Source: Neostapfia colusana
Lineage: Eukaryota; Streptophyta; Magnoliopsida; Poales; Poaceae
Assembly (NCBI GenBank): GCA_030760725.1
Contig: JASWHV010000010.1
Coordinates: 30,261,760-30,325,759, forward strand
DNA length: 64,000 nucleotides
Direction of reading: 5' to 3'
A program made the translations under genes and the position numbers. Shown piece after piece: positions 40,897 through 52,472 of this stretch; the first letter of the stretch is position 1, and every line of letters starts with the position of its first letter. A model generated the notes under the pieces. It saw only the letters and a program-made list of their open reading frames with translations. It searched no databases and was not told the origin of the DNA.

Positions 40897-42561
40897 TTAG
40901 CTCTTGACTGCATGGCGTGGGAGGAAGTCCAGCTCAAACTCCGCCAGCTCCGCCGCCCATTTAGCAACATTGCCAGTCGCATGGGGGCTGTGAAGAATAG
41001 TCTTCAGCGGATACGAGGTGACTACCGAGACCCGGTGGGCCTGGAAGTAATGGCGGAGCTTCCTGGAGGCCACGAGCACCGCATACAGCAGCTTGTGGAC
41101 TTCTAGGTACCTTGTCTTGGCGTCAAGAAGTACTTCACTGATGTAGTAGACGGGCCTCTGGATGGTTCGAACCCTCTCTCTTAGGCTTGGGAGGTCCTCA
41201 TCCATTGGCCCTGGCCCGCCGGAGGTGAGTGGGCCCACGGGGGCCTCCGGGAGCAGGGACCCGGAGGCCCTTAAGCTATCCTGATTATCCGGGAGCTCCG
41301 GGGGGGCTTGAGGGACCTCTGGGAGGTCCCATTTGGCCCCCGGGGGGTCCCGCAGGACCTCCGGGGGTTTATCTTGGGGGTCCGGGAGACCGCCCTGGAC
41401 CTCCGGGAGGCCGACCTGGACCTCCAGGTGGTTGCCTTGGAGGTCCGGGAGACCTCCTTGGTCCTGCGGGGCCTCCTGGCGTCTGCCTTCTGCTACCGGA
41501 GAAGGTTGTGAAGATGAGGGGTCTGGCCGCTCTGCGACGAGGACCATACTCACCACTTCAGTTGTCGCCGCGATGTAGAGCAGCAGGTGCTCTCCGGGCT
41601 CAGGGGCTACCATGATAGGTAGGGTCGTCAGGAGTCGCTTCAACTCCTGGAAAGCCTCTTCTGCTTCGTCAGTCCAGGCAAAGGGGCCTGACTTGCGCAG
41701 GAGCTTAAAGAAAGGGAGTGCCCGCTCTGCTAGCCTCGGTATAAACCGACTCAGCGCGGCTAGACATCCCGTGAGTTTCTGGACATCCTTGACGCGGGCA
41801 GGGGGCCACATCAAGTCGATGGCCTTGATCTTCTCTGGGTTGGCCTCAATCCCTCGGTGCGAGACCAGGAATCCTAAGAGCTTCCCAGAGGACACACCGA
41901 ACACACATTTATCGGGGTTCAGCTTGGTGCGCGTAGAGTGCAACTTGTCAAAGACTAAGGCTAGGTTATCTAACAAAGATGAACCCTGCTTGACCTTAAC
42001 AACTATGTCATCGACGTACACCTCAACTAGGTCTCTTATTAACTCCCCAATGGTTTTGTGCATTGCTCGCACAAAGGTGGGGAGTGCATTCTTTAGGCCG
42101 TAAGGCATAGACACATAGCAATAAAGGCCGTCTACTGTGATGAAGGAGGTGTGCTCCTCGTCCTCCCTAGACATGGGGATCTGATGGAAACCCGAGTAGG
42201 CGTCTAGGAAGCACAGCATATCACAGCCTGACGTTGAGTCTACTATTTGATCTATTCTAGGGAGAGGGAATGGATCTTTGGGACATGCCTTATTGAGACT
42301 GGTGTAGTCGATGCACATCTGGAGCTTCCTGCCGGCCTTCGGGACAACGACGGGGTTCGCCAGCCACCGGGGGTGGTGGACCTCCTGTATGAAGCCAGCG
42401 TCCAGCAGCTTCTTGACTTCTTCACGAATGAAGTTCTGCCGCTCGATGGACTGCTTGCGGGGCTTCTGTTGAACCGGCCGGGCGTCAGGGAAGACTTTCA
42501 AGTGGTGTTCGATCACCTCCCTGGGAATCCCCGGCATTTGTGACGGCTGCCATGCAAACAC
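40897..42561 (-). pseudogene. Reverse transcriptase (element A)
   Basis: A 554-codon frame: RT with FLDAYSG and YVDD, the repeat linker (LPEVQGGLPDPQ and related units, longer and differently arranged than in G), and the connection segment. It stops at 40,897 where SQALADF reads S-stop-ALADF (CAA to TAA). The frame is otherwise continuous with 40,881. It is therefore a single nonsense change from RNase H. Confidence 0.92.
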
Positions 42562-42597
42562 GTCGACGTTGTGCCGGAGGAAGGTGACGAGCGCGCC

Positions 42598-43654
42598 TTC
42601 CTATTTGCTATCCAGGCCCCCGGCTACCCGGGTGGTCTGGGTTGCTTCGGCGCCCCGACTTGGACGACCTTTAAGGGGACGCCGCACTCGTCGAGAGGTT
42701 GCACCCGGGGTGCTGTGGCGGAAGCACGGTGGCGTGCGCTCGGGCGGAGCTGGTCCGGCTCTGTACTGCCGGGGGCTGATGCTCCAGCTGTTGCGAGCGC
42801 TTGGAGTTTCTCTAAGGCCGACACTGCAGCAGTGCGGTCTCCACGAATCCTGAGGACGCCCGTCGGTGTTGGCATCTTCAGGACAAGGTAGCCGTAGTGG
42901 GCTACTGCCATGAACCGGTACAGGGCTGGCCTGCCGATTATGGCGTTGAAGGGGAGGTCTATCTATGCTACGTCGAACAGAATGTACTCTGTCCGATTGC
43001 TGTCCGGAGCCCCGAAGGTCACCGGAGGATAATGTTGCCGTAGGAAATGACCTGTCCCGGCCCTACCCCTGAGAACGGGCTCGACGGGGTGAGCTTGGCC
43101 ATCGGGATCTGCAGCTTCTGGAAAGCTGCACGGCTGATGAGGTTCAGCCCAGCTCCACCATCTACCAAAATGTGGTACATTCTCACGTTGGCGATGGTAG
43201 GAGCTACCAAGAGCGGTAGTTGGCCGGCCCCAGCCATGTTCCTGCGGCAGTCGGTGGCGTCAAAGCTGATGGGGGTCCCCATCCACTTAAGGTGCGGTGC
43301 GGCACTTGGGAGTGGTGCCACCGACGCTACCGCTCGGCGCAGAGTCTTGACTCCGCTTCGGGACGAGGGGTCGGCGGAACCGCCATATATGACGTAGAGC
43401 TTCTTTCGGCGCTCATCGTCGCTGGAGCTGGAGTCCTCTTGATTGCGTGCCGCCTTCACGGCGCGCTGAGGCTCCTGGATCTCCTCTGGGTGGTCGATGC
43501 TGTCTGGGACATCCACCCTCTGTTCGCCTTCCTTTAGACGGAAGGGTGGGGCATCAGCCCGCTGCCGCTTCCCCTTGCGGAAGCTCTCTGCGAGCTTTCG
43601 GATCTCCCGGCACTCGGCAGTAGTGTGGCAACAGCTGCCGTGCACGAGGCACAT
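42598..43654 (-). pseudogene. Aspartic protease region (element A)
   Basis: VDGGAGLNLISRAAFQKLQ in the frame 43,019-43,654, preceded by the gag zinc motif (CLVHGSCCHTTAEC) and KLYVIYGGSADPSS. The frame breaks near 43,019 (deletion around CACCGGAGGATAATG). LVLKMPTPTGVL continues at 42,624-42,911 in another frame. Confidence 0.82.
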
Positions 43655-45148
43655 ATTGTCCTGATCACCTTCTGGGATTGGTGATCTTCGCTGGCTCTTG
43701 TCGGGGCGCGGCCCCCGAGCCCCACTGAGCGTCGCTGCAGTGACGACTGGGGCTGCGGTCGGTGATTCTATCTTGCTTCTGCCTCGGTTCTTGGCCTTCC
43801 TGCTGCCCCCACAGGGAGTAGGACCAGATCCAGGCAGTCCTCATGACTCGGAGGACGGCAGTGAGTGCCAGTTCCATCCTTCGGCTGCTCTGGCGCACTT
43901 GTCTGCCAAACTGAAGAGCTCTGAGGTGTCGCGGACCTCCCTGGTCGCGAGCTTCTTGAGCATCTTCTTGTCCCGGACGCCTTGCCGGAACGCCACCAGC
44001 ACAGAAGCATTTTGAATGTGTGGGATGGTGTTCCGCACCTGGGTGAACCGCTGGATGAAAGAGCGCAGCGACTCCCCAGGTTGTTGCTGGATGGCGTGGA
44101 GGTCGAGCTCCATACCAGGCCGGGTGTAGGAACTTCCGAAGTTGGCTATGAACTGTCGGCAAAGCTCTCCCCAGGAAGTTACGGAACCCTGGGGGAGGTT
44201 CATGAGCCAAGACCGGGCTGGACCGGTCAAGGCGACAGGGAAGTAATTGGCCATGACGGCTTCATTCCCTCCTGCGGCAAGTACGGCGGTGGAGTAGATC
44301 TGGAGGAACTCAGCTGGGTTGACGCTGTCGTCGTACTTCTCGGGCAGGTGCGGCCGAAACTTGCGCGGCCACTTCACGAAGAGAAGGTGGGGCGCGAGGG
44401 CCGCACACCCTGCTTCTGTCACCGCAGGTTCTGGTGCCGCGAACGCTCGGTTCGCACTGGGCACAGTGTACCCCGGTACAGGCAAGGCTGCACCATAGGC
44501 CGGGGGCGCCATCTGCAGGACATATGACTGTGGCATATTCTGCACGGCGCAGGCCTGGGGCAGAGATCGCGTGGCGAAGGTCTGCTCTTCAGGCTGGGTC
44601 GAGGCCGACGTCATGCTGTCGTCAGCCTCTTGGTAGCGACGCCTTTCTCGGTGTTGCTCGAGGTATACCCGGGCATCTTGACCCAAGCGACACCGCTCCA
44701 GCTCTGTCCTCAGATCCGTCGATTGGGGGCTGGTAGAGCTGGAATCTGCCGTCTGTTCGTCAACCATTGGCGTGCGCATCAGCGACACGGCCGGTTAGCC
44801 AGAGTGTCGTCTCCGCCGAAGTCGAGGGTTTGCGGCGGCGACGACAAGACGGTCTACCTCACGAATCCACCGCTGGGTCGCTGCCTGAGGCGTGTCCCCA
44901 GCGGGCGGATTGTGCAGTAGCGCTCTCGCTGCAGCTAGCTCACCCCCACCGGGTACGCCCAGCGCTACTGAAGACCTGATGCTGGTTGGAGCCTGCATTG
45001 CCGCGGTCGGCGCTGCCCGAGCCGGTTGCTGGCTCCCAGCTTGTACCGACACCCTCCGTCCCGAGTGTGTTGACTTGTACTCCCCCCTGTTCACGGTTCG
45101 CCGCAAAGGCGGGGGAGGTAAGCTTGCCGCTGAAGGGAGCTTGGTCAT
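43655..45148 (-). pseudogene. Gag (element A)
   Basis: The start is MTKLPSAAS at 45,148. The same frame runs to 43,841 except for a nonsense codon at 44,795-44,797 (CAA to TAA in SGQP), and ends at 43,841 by GGA to TGA in SESGG. The gag core (ANYFPVALTGPARSW, SWGELCRQF, FIQRFTQVRNTIPHI) is intact. Confidence 0.9.
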
Positions 45149-45185
45149 CTTCATCGGCGGAAACTCGTCGCGCAAGGGGAAAAGC

Positions 45186-45203
45186 CCCCTTCCTGGCGCG
45201 CCA
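45186..45203 (-). other. Primer-binding site, element A
   Basis: TGGCGCGCCAGGAAGGGG on minus, two bases from the LTR. One base differs from F and E. Confidence 0.7.
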
Positions 45204-45205
45204 AA

Positions 45206-45915
45206 TGTCGAAGTGTTCGGACGACACTTCCCCCGGGCCTGCACTGGGCAGCCCGCGGAGGTTCTTTTTTCGGTGGGGCTAGTCCCTTGCGGAGAGCTTG
45301 CGCGGATGGACGAGTTAGTAAGAGCTTGACACTGGGAATTTTACGTGGTTCAGGCCGCCGGAGCGTAAAACCGTACGTCCCCGGCGAGCTATGGAGCTCG
45401 CTGTATTGGTTGCTGCTCAGGGCCGGAGTCCTGAGCTTCGGGGTGAGTTACAGCCTGGGTGTGAATGGCTAGCGTATGAGTTGCAGAAATGCGAACCCTT
45501 GCTATCATCGCCTACCCGAGCCTTTTATAGTCCAAGACTCGGGTGGCTTGCAAGGGGGGCCCGGGACCCGACAGGTGGTCCCGGGGAGATTGACTGTTAT
45601 CTACCGTATCTGCAGTTATGCCGATAGTTGTCTCTGGCGAAGGCTTCCGAGTCTCCGTCTTGCCGCCCTGCCCATACCGCATGCTAGTCGTAGTGGTTGA
45701 TGACGGCGCAGGCGGCATGGGATGTCTTGTCGCGGTGTTTATTGGCTGGCAGGTCCTGACACCGCGCGCCAGTCTGTGATGCAACTGGGCGCAACGGCAC
45801 CTGACAGAGGCGTGCTCCGCGTCTCCGCGTCTTGGGAAGACGCGGGCCTTGAATACCTTGTACGGGCAAGGTATGGGGCGTATTTACGCCCGCTGCCTAT
45901 CGCTCGGGGGCAGGC
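45206..45915 (-). repeat. 5' LTR of element A, truncated by insertion
   Basis: The first 710 bp (on plus) of the family LTR, ending GGGGGCAGGC where other copies continue AGCACCGTTC. The remaining roughly 390 bp should lie right of the chromovirus cluster, beyond the window. CAGGC (45,911-45,915) is the probable target duplication. Confidence 0.9.
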
Positions 45916-48715
45916 TGTGGCAGAACGGAATCCGCTCATCCAGGATCGCAGAGGGTGGTGCCGCGCGATGCGACACCCGACAGCACACGTCATAAGGACA
46001 TAATATATTACATGGGAAAAACAACTGAAACTGTACAAACAGGTACAAACTTCAGTTACAACTATTGTTTAAATTACACAGCGGAAGTCTACACTATACA
46101 ACTCACGCCCGCCTATCTAGCAAAAGTCGGTTGCCCAGCCCTAGGGCAACCCACACTAGCTGCACGTCTCAGCTCAGCGCAGCGTGTACGGCTTCCACTC
46201 AGCCGTGGTCCCCAACGGAGGGTAACCCTCGCCGGTGGACTCGTACTCCGAGTCCGTGGGTGGCTCCTCACCTGAAAAACACTTAAGCAGCAACCGTGAG
46301 CACGAAGGCTCAGCAAGGCTTAACCGACTCACCTAAGCATGAAACTCTACATGAGGGGTACAATGGACATAGGATAGTAACATTTCAGCAAAAGGACACG
46401 CCTACAAGTTCATCCTTAGTTCATCTTATAGCAACAAGTTAACAGTTCATGAAGTCTGAAATTTAGTACAGGGCTGCGCACACAAGACTCTATCTTGCTG
46501 CGCCCTAGCCCCTGCCTAGTCTCATTTTCATTACAAAAGTGATCTCACATCACTCAACCGAACCCTTGTGTCCCAAGCCTATCTCGCGAGTAGATTCCAA
46601 CTACTCGACTTGTACCGAAGCCCTACGAATTATTAAGCATAGCCTGTCTACTCGAGGTCTTAGACACTACCCTCACTCTTAGGGGAAAATTCTGGTTATG
46701 CAAGTGGAGTTCCGTCCATCCTATACCTAGTGCACAAACATACTTCATATGACGCATGTAAACGAAGTAAAACTTATGAAAGGGTTAATGCAAACCGGGG
46801 CTTGCCTTGTTGCTGCTGGTCAGTAGTTAGTCCTTCGTCCGGAAGAAGGAAGTCCAGCACTTCCGGTGTGTCTTCTTCAATGGCTACACGTTGAATATAA
46901 TACTACATGTAAATTTAAATGCACTGTGTAAACTTGAATACTTATTTAGTAATAACTCTAGCTAACCCTCCCCTTTGGTGCTGAAATTTTTATGGTGGAT
47001 TGGTAAGGTCCTAACCAGAGTTGTGACCAAGTTTTATTTGAAACAAAGTTCAGTTGAACCTTGTGCAAATAAAAGCCTCTTTCGTCAATAATTGAGCCTC
47101 TAACTAATTCCATGGGTTTTCATGGCTCCAACCATTACTTTCTGGAAACTAGACTTTAAGATGGTTCTAATGGAGTTGGTTTCATGTCATTTGAAGAATT
47201 CTACAGAAAGTTATGTCCTAATTAAGATTGGAGAAAATCTGAAAAATGTTTCTGTACATTTTTCTATTTTCTCTGGGCAGTTTCTCTTAATCACCCGATT
47301 GGGGTAACTAAATGATCTAGGATGAGCCCGAAAATTTTTACTGGTATTCAGTGATTTCTCAATGAACCTTTCAACCAAATTTCAGAATTTTTTCATAAAG
47401 TAGTTCTCCAGATAAAATTCCCAACAGTTTAAATTCTTGGGATTTAATTCTGGAAAACTATTCACTTTCATGAACTGAATTTGGTATTGCTGTAAAGTGC
47501 TCAGATAGCTAAATCCAACTAAATTTGGTTCACTCGATTTGGAGCTTTCTAGCCAAAGTTATGAGGATTTGAAGTTTGGAAGAATCCTGAAAATAGGGGG
47601 AAAAGTTTAAACTCTCGGGGCCTGCGGGGACACGTGTCGAGCGCGGAGGTGTCCGGCACACCGGGGATACCACACGTGTCGAGCGCGGAGGTGTCCGGCA
47701 CACCGGAGCTCACAGGGTATTTTGCGCGCCAGCACAGCCGATCCCAGGCCACACCTGATCCCGGTTTAAATTCTTCAGCCGCTGACACGTGGGCTAGCCA
47801 GCTTCGTCTTCCTCCCGCCGTTCTCTCACGCCCGCGCCGCCGACCTCGCCGGAGCAGGCTCGGGGCTCGCCGGCTCGCCGCCGCCGGACCTCCCAGGGGC
47901 CGAAACTCGCTGCCAGGGGGTTGTCGACGTCGAGGAACACGTCGGTGTTGTCAGGTCGGGCTGGGGGTGACCGGAAATAGCTCGGCGACGTGCCGCTGCC
48001 TCGGTTGAGGTTCGACACCGTCGACAGTGGTTTCTAAACCCGCCAACACCTCGAACAAACGGCCCTACAGCATCAGTGTACCTCTAGGAAGCTCGACAAG
48101 GTGTCAAAAGGGTTCAGGGATGGCGGCAAGTCGGTCGGCACCGTGTGACCGATCGTGCCCGTCATGACCGCCCTCGATCGAGCTCGAAATTCGTCACTCC
48201 TAGACAGTTTCACGCTACGGATGCAGAAAAGAACTTGATCGCCGGCTAGTCCAGCGTCTATGTGCAAGATTTGATGACCTCCGAAAGATCATAGAGCGAG
48301 AATTTAAAGAAACCGTACCAGAAGCTTCGGTTACGGTCGCCGGAGCAAAAACTTAGAAATTCTCTGCGGATTCTTCACGGTTGGCTTCCAAACTTGGAGG
48401 AGAGCCGCACGGTGGTCGCGCGCTCCTGTTGCCTCTCTCGCTGGACCATGAAAACGCCTGTGGAACGCTGCCCACGGGCGCCTGACTCTTGGCTGAGGCT
48501 AGGTCGCCGCGGTGGCGATCGTTTTTGGGCAAAGGAGGTCAGAGCTCGAGGTTTCTGGCGTTGGAGAGGTGGAGTGCGAGCTCAGGTGGCTGTCTAGCAG
48601 CTCAGGGACGAAGGAGGAGATGGTTTTGCTTGTTTTCCTGATTGAGCAGAGAGCTGCAGCGAGAAACAATGCCGCTGCTCAGGTTTGCCCGCGAGAAGAT
48701 AAAGCCGGCCGACTC
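45916..48715 (-). repeat. Diverged chromovirus LTR, truncated
   Basis: It aligns by eye, with gaps, to 50,089-54,580 of element H's LTR without the 1,192-bp duplication. Shared anchors include GTGAGCACGAAGGCTCAGCAAG (46,297), the CGAGTAG hairpin (46,591), AATGCAAACCGGGGCTTGCC (46,790) and GGAGCTTTCTAGCCAAAGTTAT (47,540). Identity is clearly lower than between H's own copies. It starts TGTGGCAG after CAGGC. It ends at 48,715, just upstream of a TATA-like CTTTATC on minus (near 48,700), so its U3 is missing. Confidence 0.8.
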
Positions 48716-50088
48716 CTGCTGATCTGCTGTTACCATGACAGCCCTGACCAGTTTCCATATCAACCTGATTTAGGCCAGGTTAAAAGCAAAACTAATTCTG
48801 GAGCTTAACATCAAAGTTAAAGCTAACTTCAATAGCTTTCCAGAAAGCATTTGCTTGGCCTATGATCTGTCCTGGTTCAAAAGTTATGAGATGTCAAAGT
48901 TAACAGAATTTCTGGAAACAATTGGACAGCACCTCCCTGCCTTAGGTACTGATTTGATCCAAGAATCCCAGTTAATTCTCTTCCTAATCTGACAAAACTT
49001 TCTGTTACAAAGTTGTAACCCATCTCATAAGCTTTCCAGAACTACCTCATTTCCTATTTTTGGATTTTTAAGCAGGAAGTTATGCTTAATTTACAGAGAG
49101 TCTACAAAGAGTCTTTGCTCTGTCCTGTTTTCTGGACAGTTTCAACTCTACTGCATTTTTCGAGTAGTTAAGGGATAAAACACCTCTGGAACTCAACAGA
49201 AAAGTTGTAAAGCTCCTCCAAAGCTTTCCAGAAATGTATCATATGACCCCAACCTCGAAAGAACTCAACCTCTAACCTCTGATTAACTTCAGCCTTGATT
49301 TAGCTGAAAACAGAGTGCTCTGTCCTTAACATCCTATAAGTTGAAAACTTGTTAGCTTTGAATATCCTGTTCAAGGGAAGGAGTTACATCAAGTTTTACC
49401 ACTCTGGATCAAAACCTTCAAATTTTTAAATGAAGTTGTTCATTTAGTTGGGCGTGACGTCGATGCGTCACCAGATCATGTCGGTACTACGTCCTCACAA
49501 AGAAAAACCTATACCGGGCTTAGCCGGCTTCGTTAGTCCAGTGGCACTACTCGTCACTCGCACACGGATTCTACACGTCTACCGTTTCGTGGTAAGGCTA
49601 CCTGCAGAAATTCAACCAATCATCAGACTCGGCTGCACACCGAGCCCGGAATCCTTACAGTTTGTACACCCGGCCGTCATCACTCGCCCGGATGTTCTCA
49701 AGCCAAACACGCCTTGAGTTACGTGTTCACGTTTTAGACCACGTGACGGGGTCTCCCATGTTGCACCACGAACGCCAGGGACAGACGTTGCTCGAATACC
49801 CCAAACGACATGAAGAGTCGTAGAGGATACTAAAGCGGGTCGGGTTACCTGCCACCCGTGGGGCTCCACCCTTCAGCTTGTGCGCACTGGTGGACAGCGC
49901 TTACGTGCACCCCCCAAGACATGAACGTCCCGAGATGCACGATTTTCCGACATAACAAATGGGTTAATAAGCCACTTTCTATATACTAATAACATCCTTA
50001 TACGGGCTACTAACTCGTTCCTCACTGGATTTTTGAAAAAGAAGACCTTTGTACTGTGTTAAACCTCAAGCGAGCTCTGATACCACGC
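48716..50088 (-). mobile_element. Chromovirus leader and PBS, extra copy
   Basis: This 1,373-bp stretch is a near-identical copy of 61,296-62,668, H's 5' leader, with one mismatch seen (48,980). It is joined on the left to the diverged LTR and on the right to H's LTR, so it is a leader without its own gag or pol. I see no credible gene; the small ORFs here recur at 62,028-62,449 and are shadows. Confidence 0.9.
50074..50085 (-). other. Primer-binding site (initiator tRNA-Met), extra copy
   Basis: TGGTATCAGAGC on minus is the classic plant PBS complementary to the 3' end of initiator tRNA-Met. It lies three bases from the LTR end at 50,089. Confidence 0.92.
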
Positions 50089-52472
50089 TGACACGACCCC
50101 ATTGGTCCTGTCGAGCCAGGATCACGCTGAGGGGTGCTGCGTTGCGCAGCACCGTATAACACACGTCAACGGTACAAAGCGGAAGCGGAAGCTTTATTAC
50201 ATAAACAAGTTTATCAACATGTTTACATCCAAAATAAGTTTAGTCCACACTCGCGGGCGTAGACTAAGCATCAAGTACACGTTCAGCCCTTGAACGTGTC
50301 CTTGCTAGCACACACACACACTAACTTTGCGGCGTGCACGACTCCCACTCGACGGGGTTCCCCTCCTGGGGTTCCGTCTCCTCTTCGGGAGTCCCTTCCT
50401 CATAAAACCCTGCAAAAGCTTCAAACACAAGCAGTGAGCACGAAGGCTCAGCAAGTCTGACCCGTCTCACCGAAACATGGAACTTCTACATGAGGGTAAT
50501 GGGTTGCATGAGGTAAGAATCATTTGCAAGGACTCGCCTAATTAGTAGAACCTTACTTTCAAGTTTTAGCAGCAGGTTGTGGAGAACTTTACGCTAAAGC
50601 ACATAAGAGAGCCGCAATCAAACAAGAAACGCATTTTTCTCATGTACCTTGCCCAAAGTTGAAAAGAACTTTAGTTAGCACTAAACTACAGCATATCATT
50701 AACAAACAATGTCCAGCTTTCAATCAGCAACATTTTAACATGTAACTAGCCTGTTCTTTCTACGTCACGGTACAGTGAACAAGTGGTACTCACTGACCGC
50801 GAGGGACGGCGATTATAATCGATTTACACCTGCAGGGATTACCCGAACAACCCGTCACGTACGCCCGTACTCGATGTTGCCTACAACAACCATCACGGAC
50901 GCCGTACGCGACTACCTTTCACCCGTTAGCCAAATATTGAACCGGTCCCATCGTCCCGAGCAAGAGGTCCCTGCACGCGCATCTCTGTGCCGCCAGCTGA
51001 TTTACACCTCGAGCTCTCAACCTACCCTCTGAACGACGGGCAATGCCTCAATACCCAGCTACCCGAGTTACATCAGTTTCCCGGTTCCCATATAGCCGGT
51101 AGGTCTTCGGTACTGTTCTAGCTTGTTCAACAGGCCCGCACACGGCTCGGTCCTCAATCGACACAAGCGGAGCTACAGCACACAGGCCCCAAAGTCCTGC
51201 TGCCCTTACTCTCCGCTCGGTCTCATTTTCTTGCCATGTGTTTCATGTGCTATCTCTACCCGAGCAATGTGCCTCTTCGCTGACACGACCCCATTGGTCC
51301 TGTCGAGCCAGGATCACGCTGAGGGGTGCTCCGTTGCGCAGCACCGTATAACACACGTCAATGGTACAAAGCGGAAGCGGAAGCTTTATTACATAAACAA
51401 GTTTATCAACATGTTTACATCCAAAATAAGTTTAGTCCACACTCGCGGGCGTAGACTAAGCATCAAGTACACGTTCAGCCCTTGAACGTGTCCTTGCTAG
51501 CACACACACACACTAACTTTGCGGCGTGCACGACTCCCACTCGACGGGGTTCCCCTCCTGGGGTTCCGTCTCCTCTTCGGGAGTCCCTTCCTCATAAAAC
51601 CCTGCAAAAGCTTCAAACACAAGCAGTGAGCACGAAGGCTCAGCAAGTCTGACCCGTCTCACCTAAACATGGAACTTCTACATGAGGGTAATGGGTTGCA
51701 TGAGGTAAGAATCATTTGCAAGGACTCGCCTAATTAGTAGAACCTTACTTTCAAGTTTTAGCAGCAGGTTGTGGAGAACTTTACGCTAAAGCACATAAGA
51801 GAGCCGCAATCAAACAAGAAACGCATTTTTCTCATGTACCTTGCCCAAAGTTGAAAAGAACTTTAGTTAGCACTAAACTACAGCATATCATTAACAAACA
51901 ATGTCCAGCTTTCAATCAGCAACATTTTAACATGTAACTAGCCTGTTCTTTCTACGTCACGGTACAGTGAACAAGTGGTACTCACTGACCGCGAGGGACG
52001 GCGATTATAATAGATTTACACCTGCAGGGATTACCCGAACAACCCGTCACGTACGCCCGTACTCGATGTTGCCTACAACAACCATCACGGACGCCGTACG
52101 CGACTACCTTTCACCCGTTAGCCAAATATTGAACCGGTCCCATCGTCCCGAGCAAGAGGTCCCTGCACGCGCATCTCTGTGCCGCCAGCTGATTTACACC
52201 TCGAGCTCTCAACCTACCCTCTGAACGACGGGCAATGCCTCAATACCCAGCTACCCGAGTTACATCAGTTTCCCGGTTCCCATATAGCCGGTAGGTCTTC
52301 GGTACTGTTCTAGCTTGTTCAACAGGCCCGCACACGGCTCGGTCCTCAATCGACACAAGCGGAGCTACAGCACACAGGCCCCAAAGTCCTGCTGCCCTTA
52401 CTCTCCGCTCGGTCTCATTTTCTTGCCATGTGTTTCATGTGCTATCTCTACCCGAGCAATGTGCCTCTAGCC
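50089..52472. repeat. 1,192-bp tandem duplication in the H LTR
   Basis: Copies are 50,089-51,276 and 51,281-52,468 (1,188 bp each), separated by TCGC. The duplication is also present in the other LTR (62,669 and 63,861). A 20-bp perfect hairpin (CGAGTAGT and ACTACTCG, loop TCCA) is at 52,481-52,500, 12 bp past the second copy. Confidence 0.92.

Larger units (their letters stand above)
39747..45915 (-). mobile_element. Element A (outermost Tat element), 5' portion
   Basis: This is the upstream part of A: 5' LTR piece (45,206-45,915), PBS, gag, protease, RT, RNase H and first half of integrase, which continues at 2,039. Several nonsense and frameshift changes show it is old. The LTR is cut by the chromovirus insertion at 45,916. 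Confidence 0.92.

Noticed and set aside
47122..47307. AT-rich ORF as a host exon
   Set aside because: The region aligns with the H LTR at 53,030-53,230, so it is diverged LTR sequence.
49453..49470. GTGACG/CGTCAC inverted repeat in the H leader as a cis element
   Set aside because: Short and without copies to compare other than the recent duplicate; not enough to call.
49448..52224. Small ORFs of 60-120 codons repeated at 49,448, 50,102, 50,775, 51,123 and 51,967, and again right of 62,000
   Set aside because: They recur only because leader and LTR sequence is duplicated; there is no coding signature and they lie in untranslated element regions.
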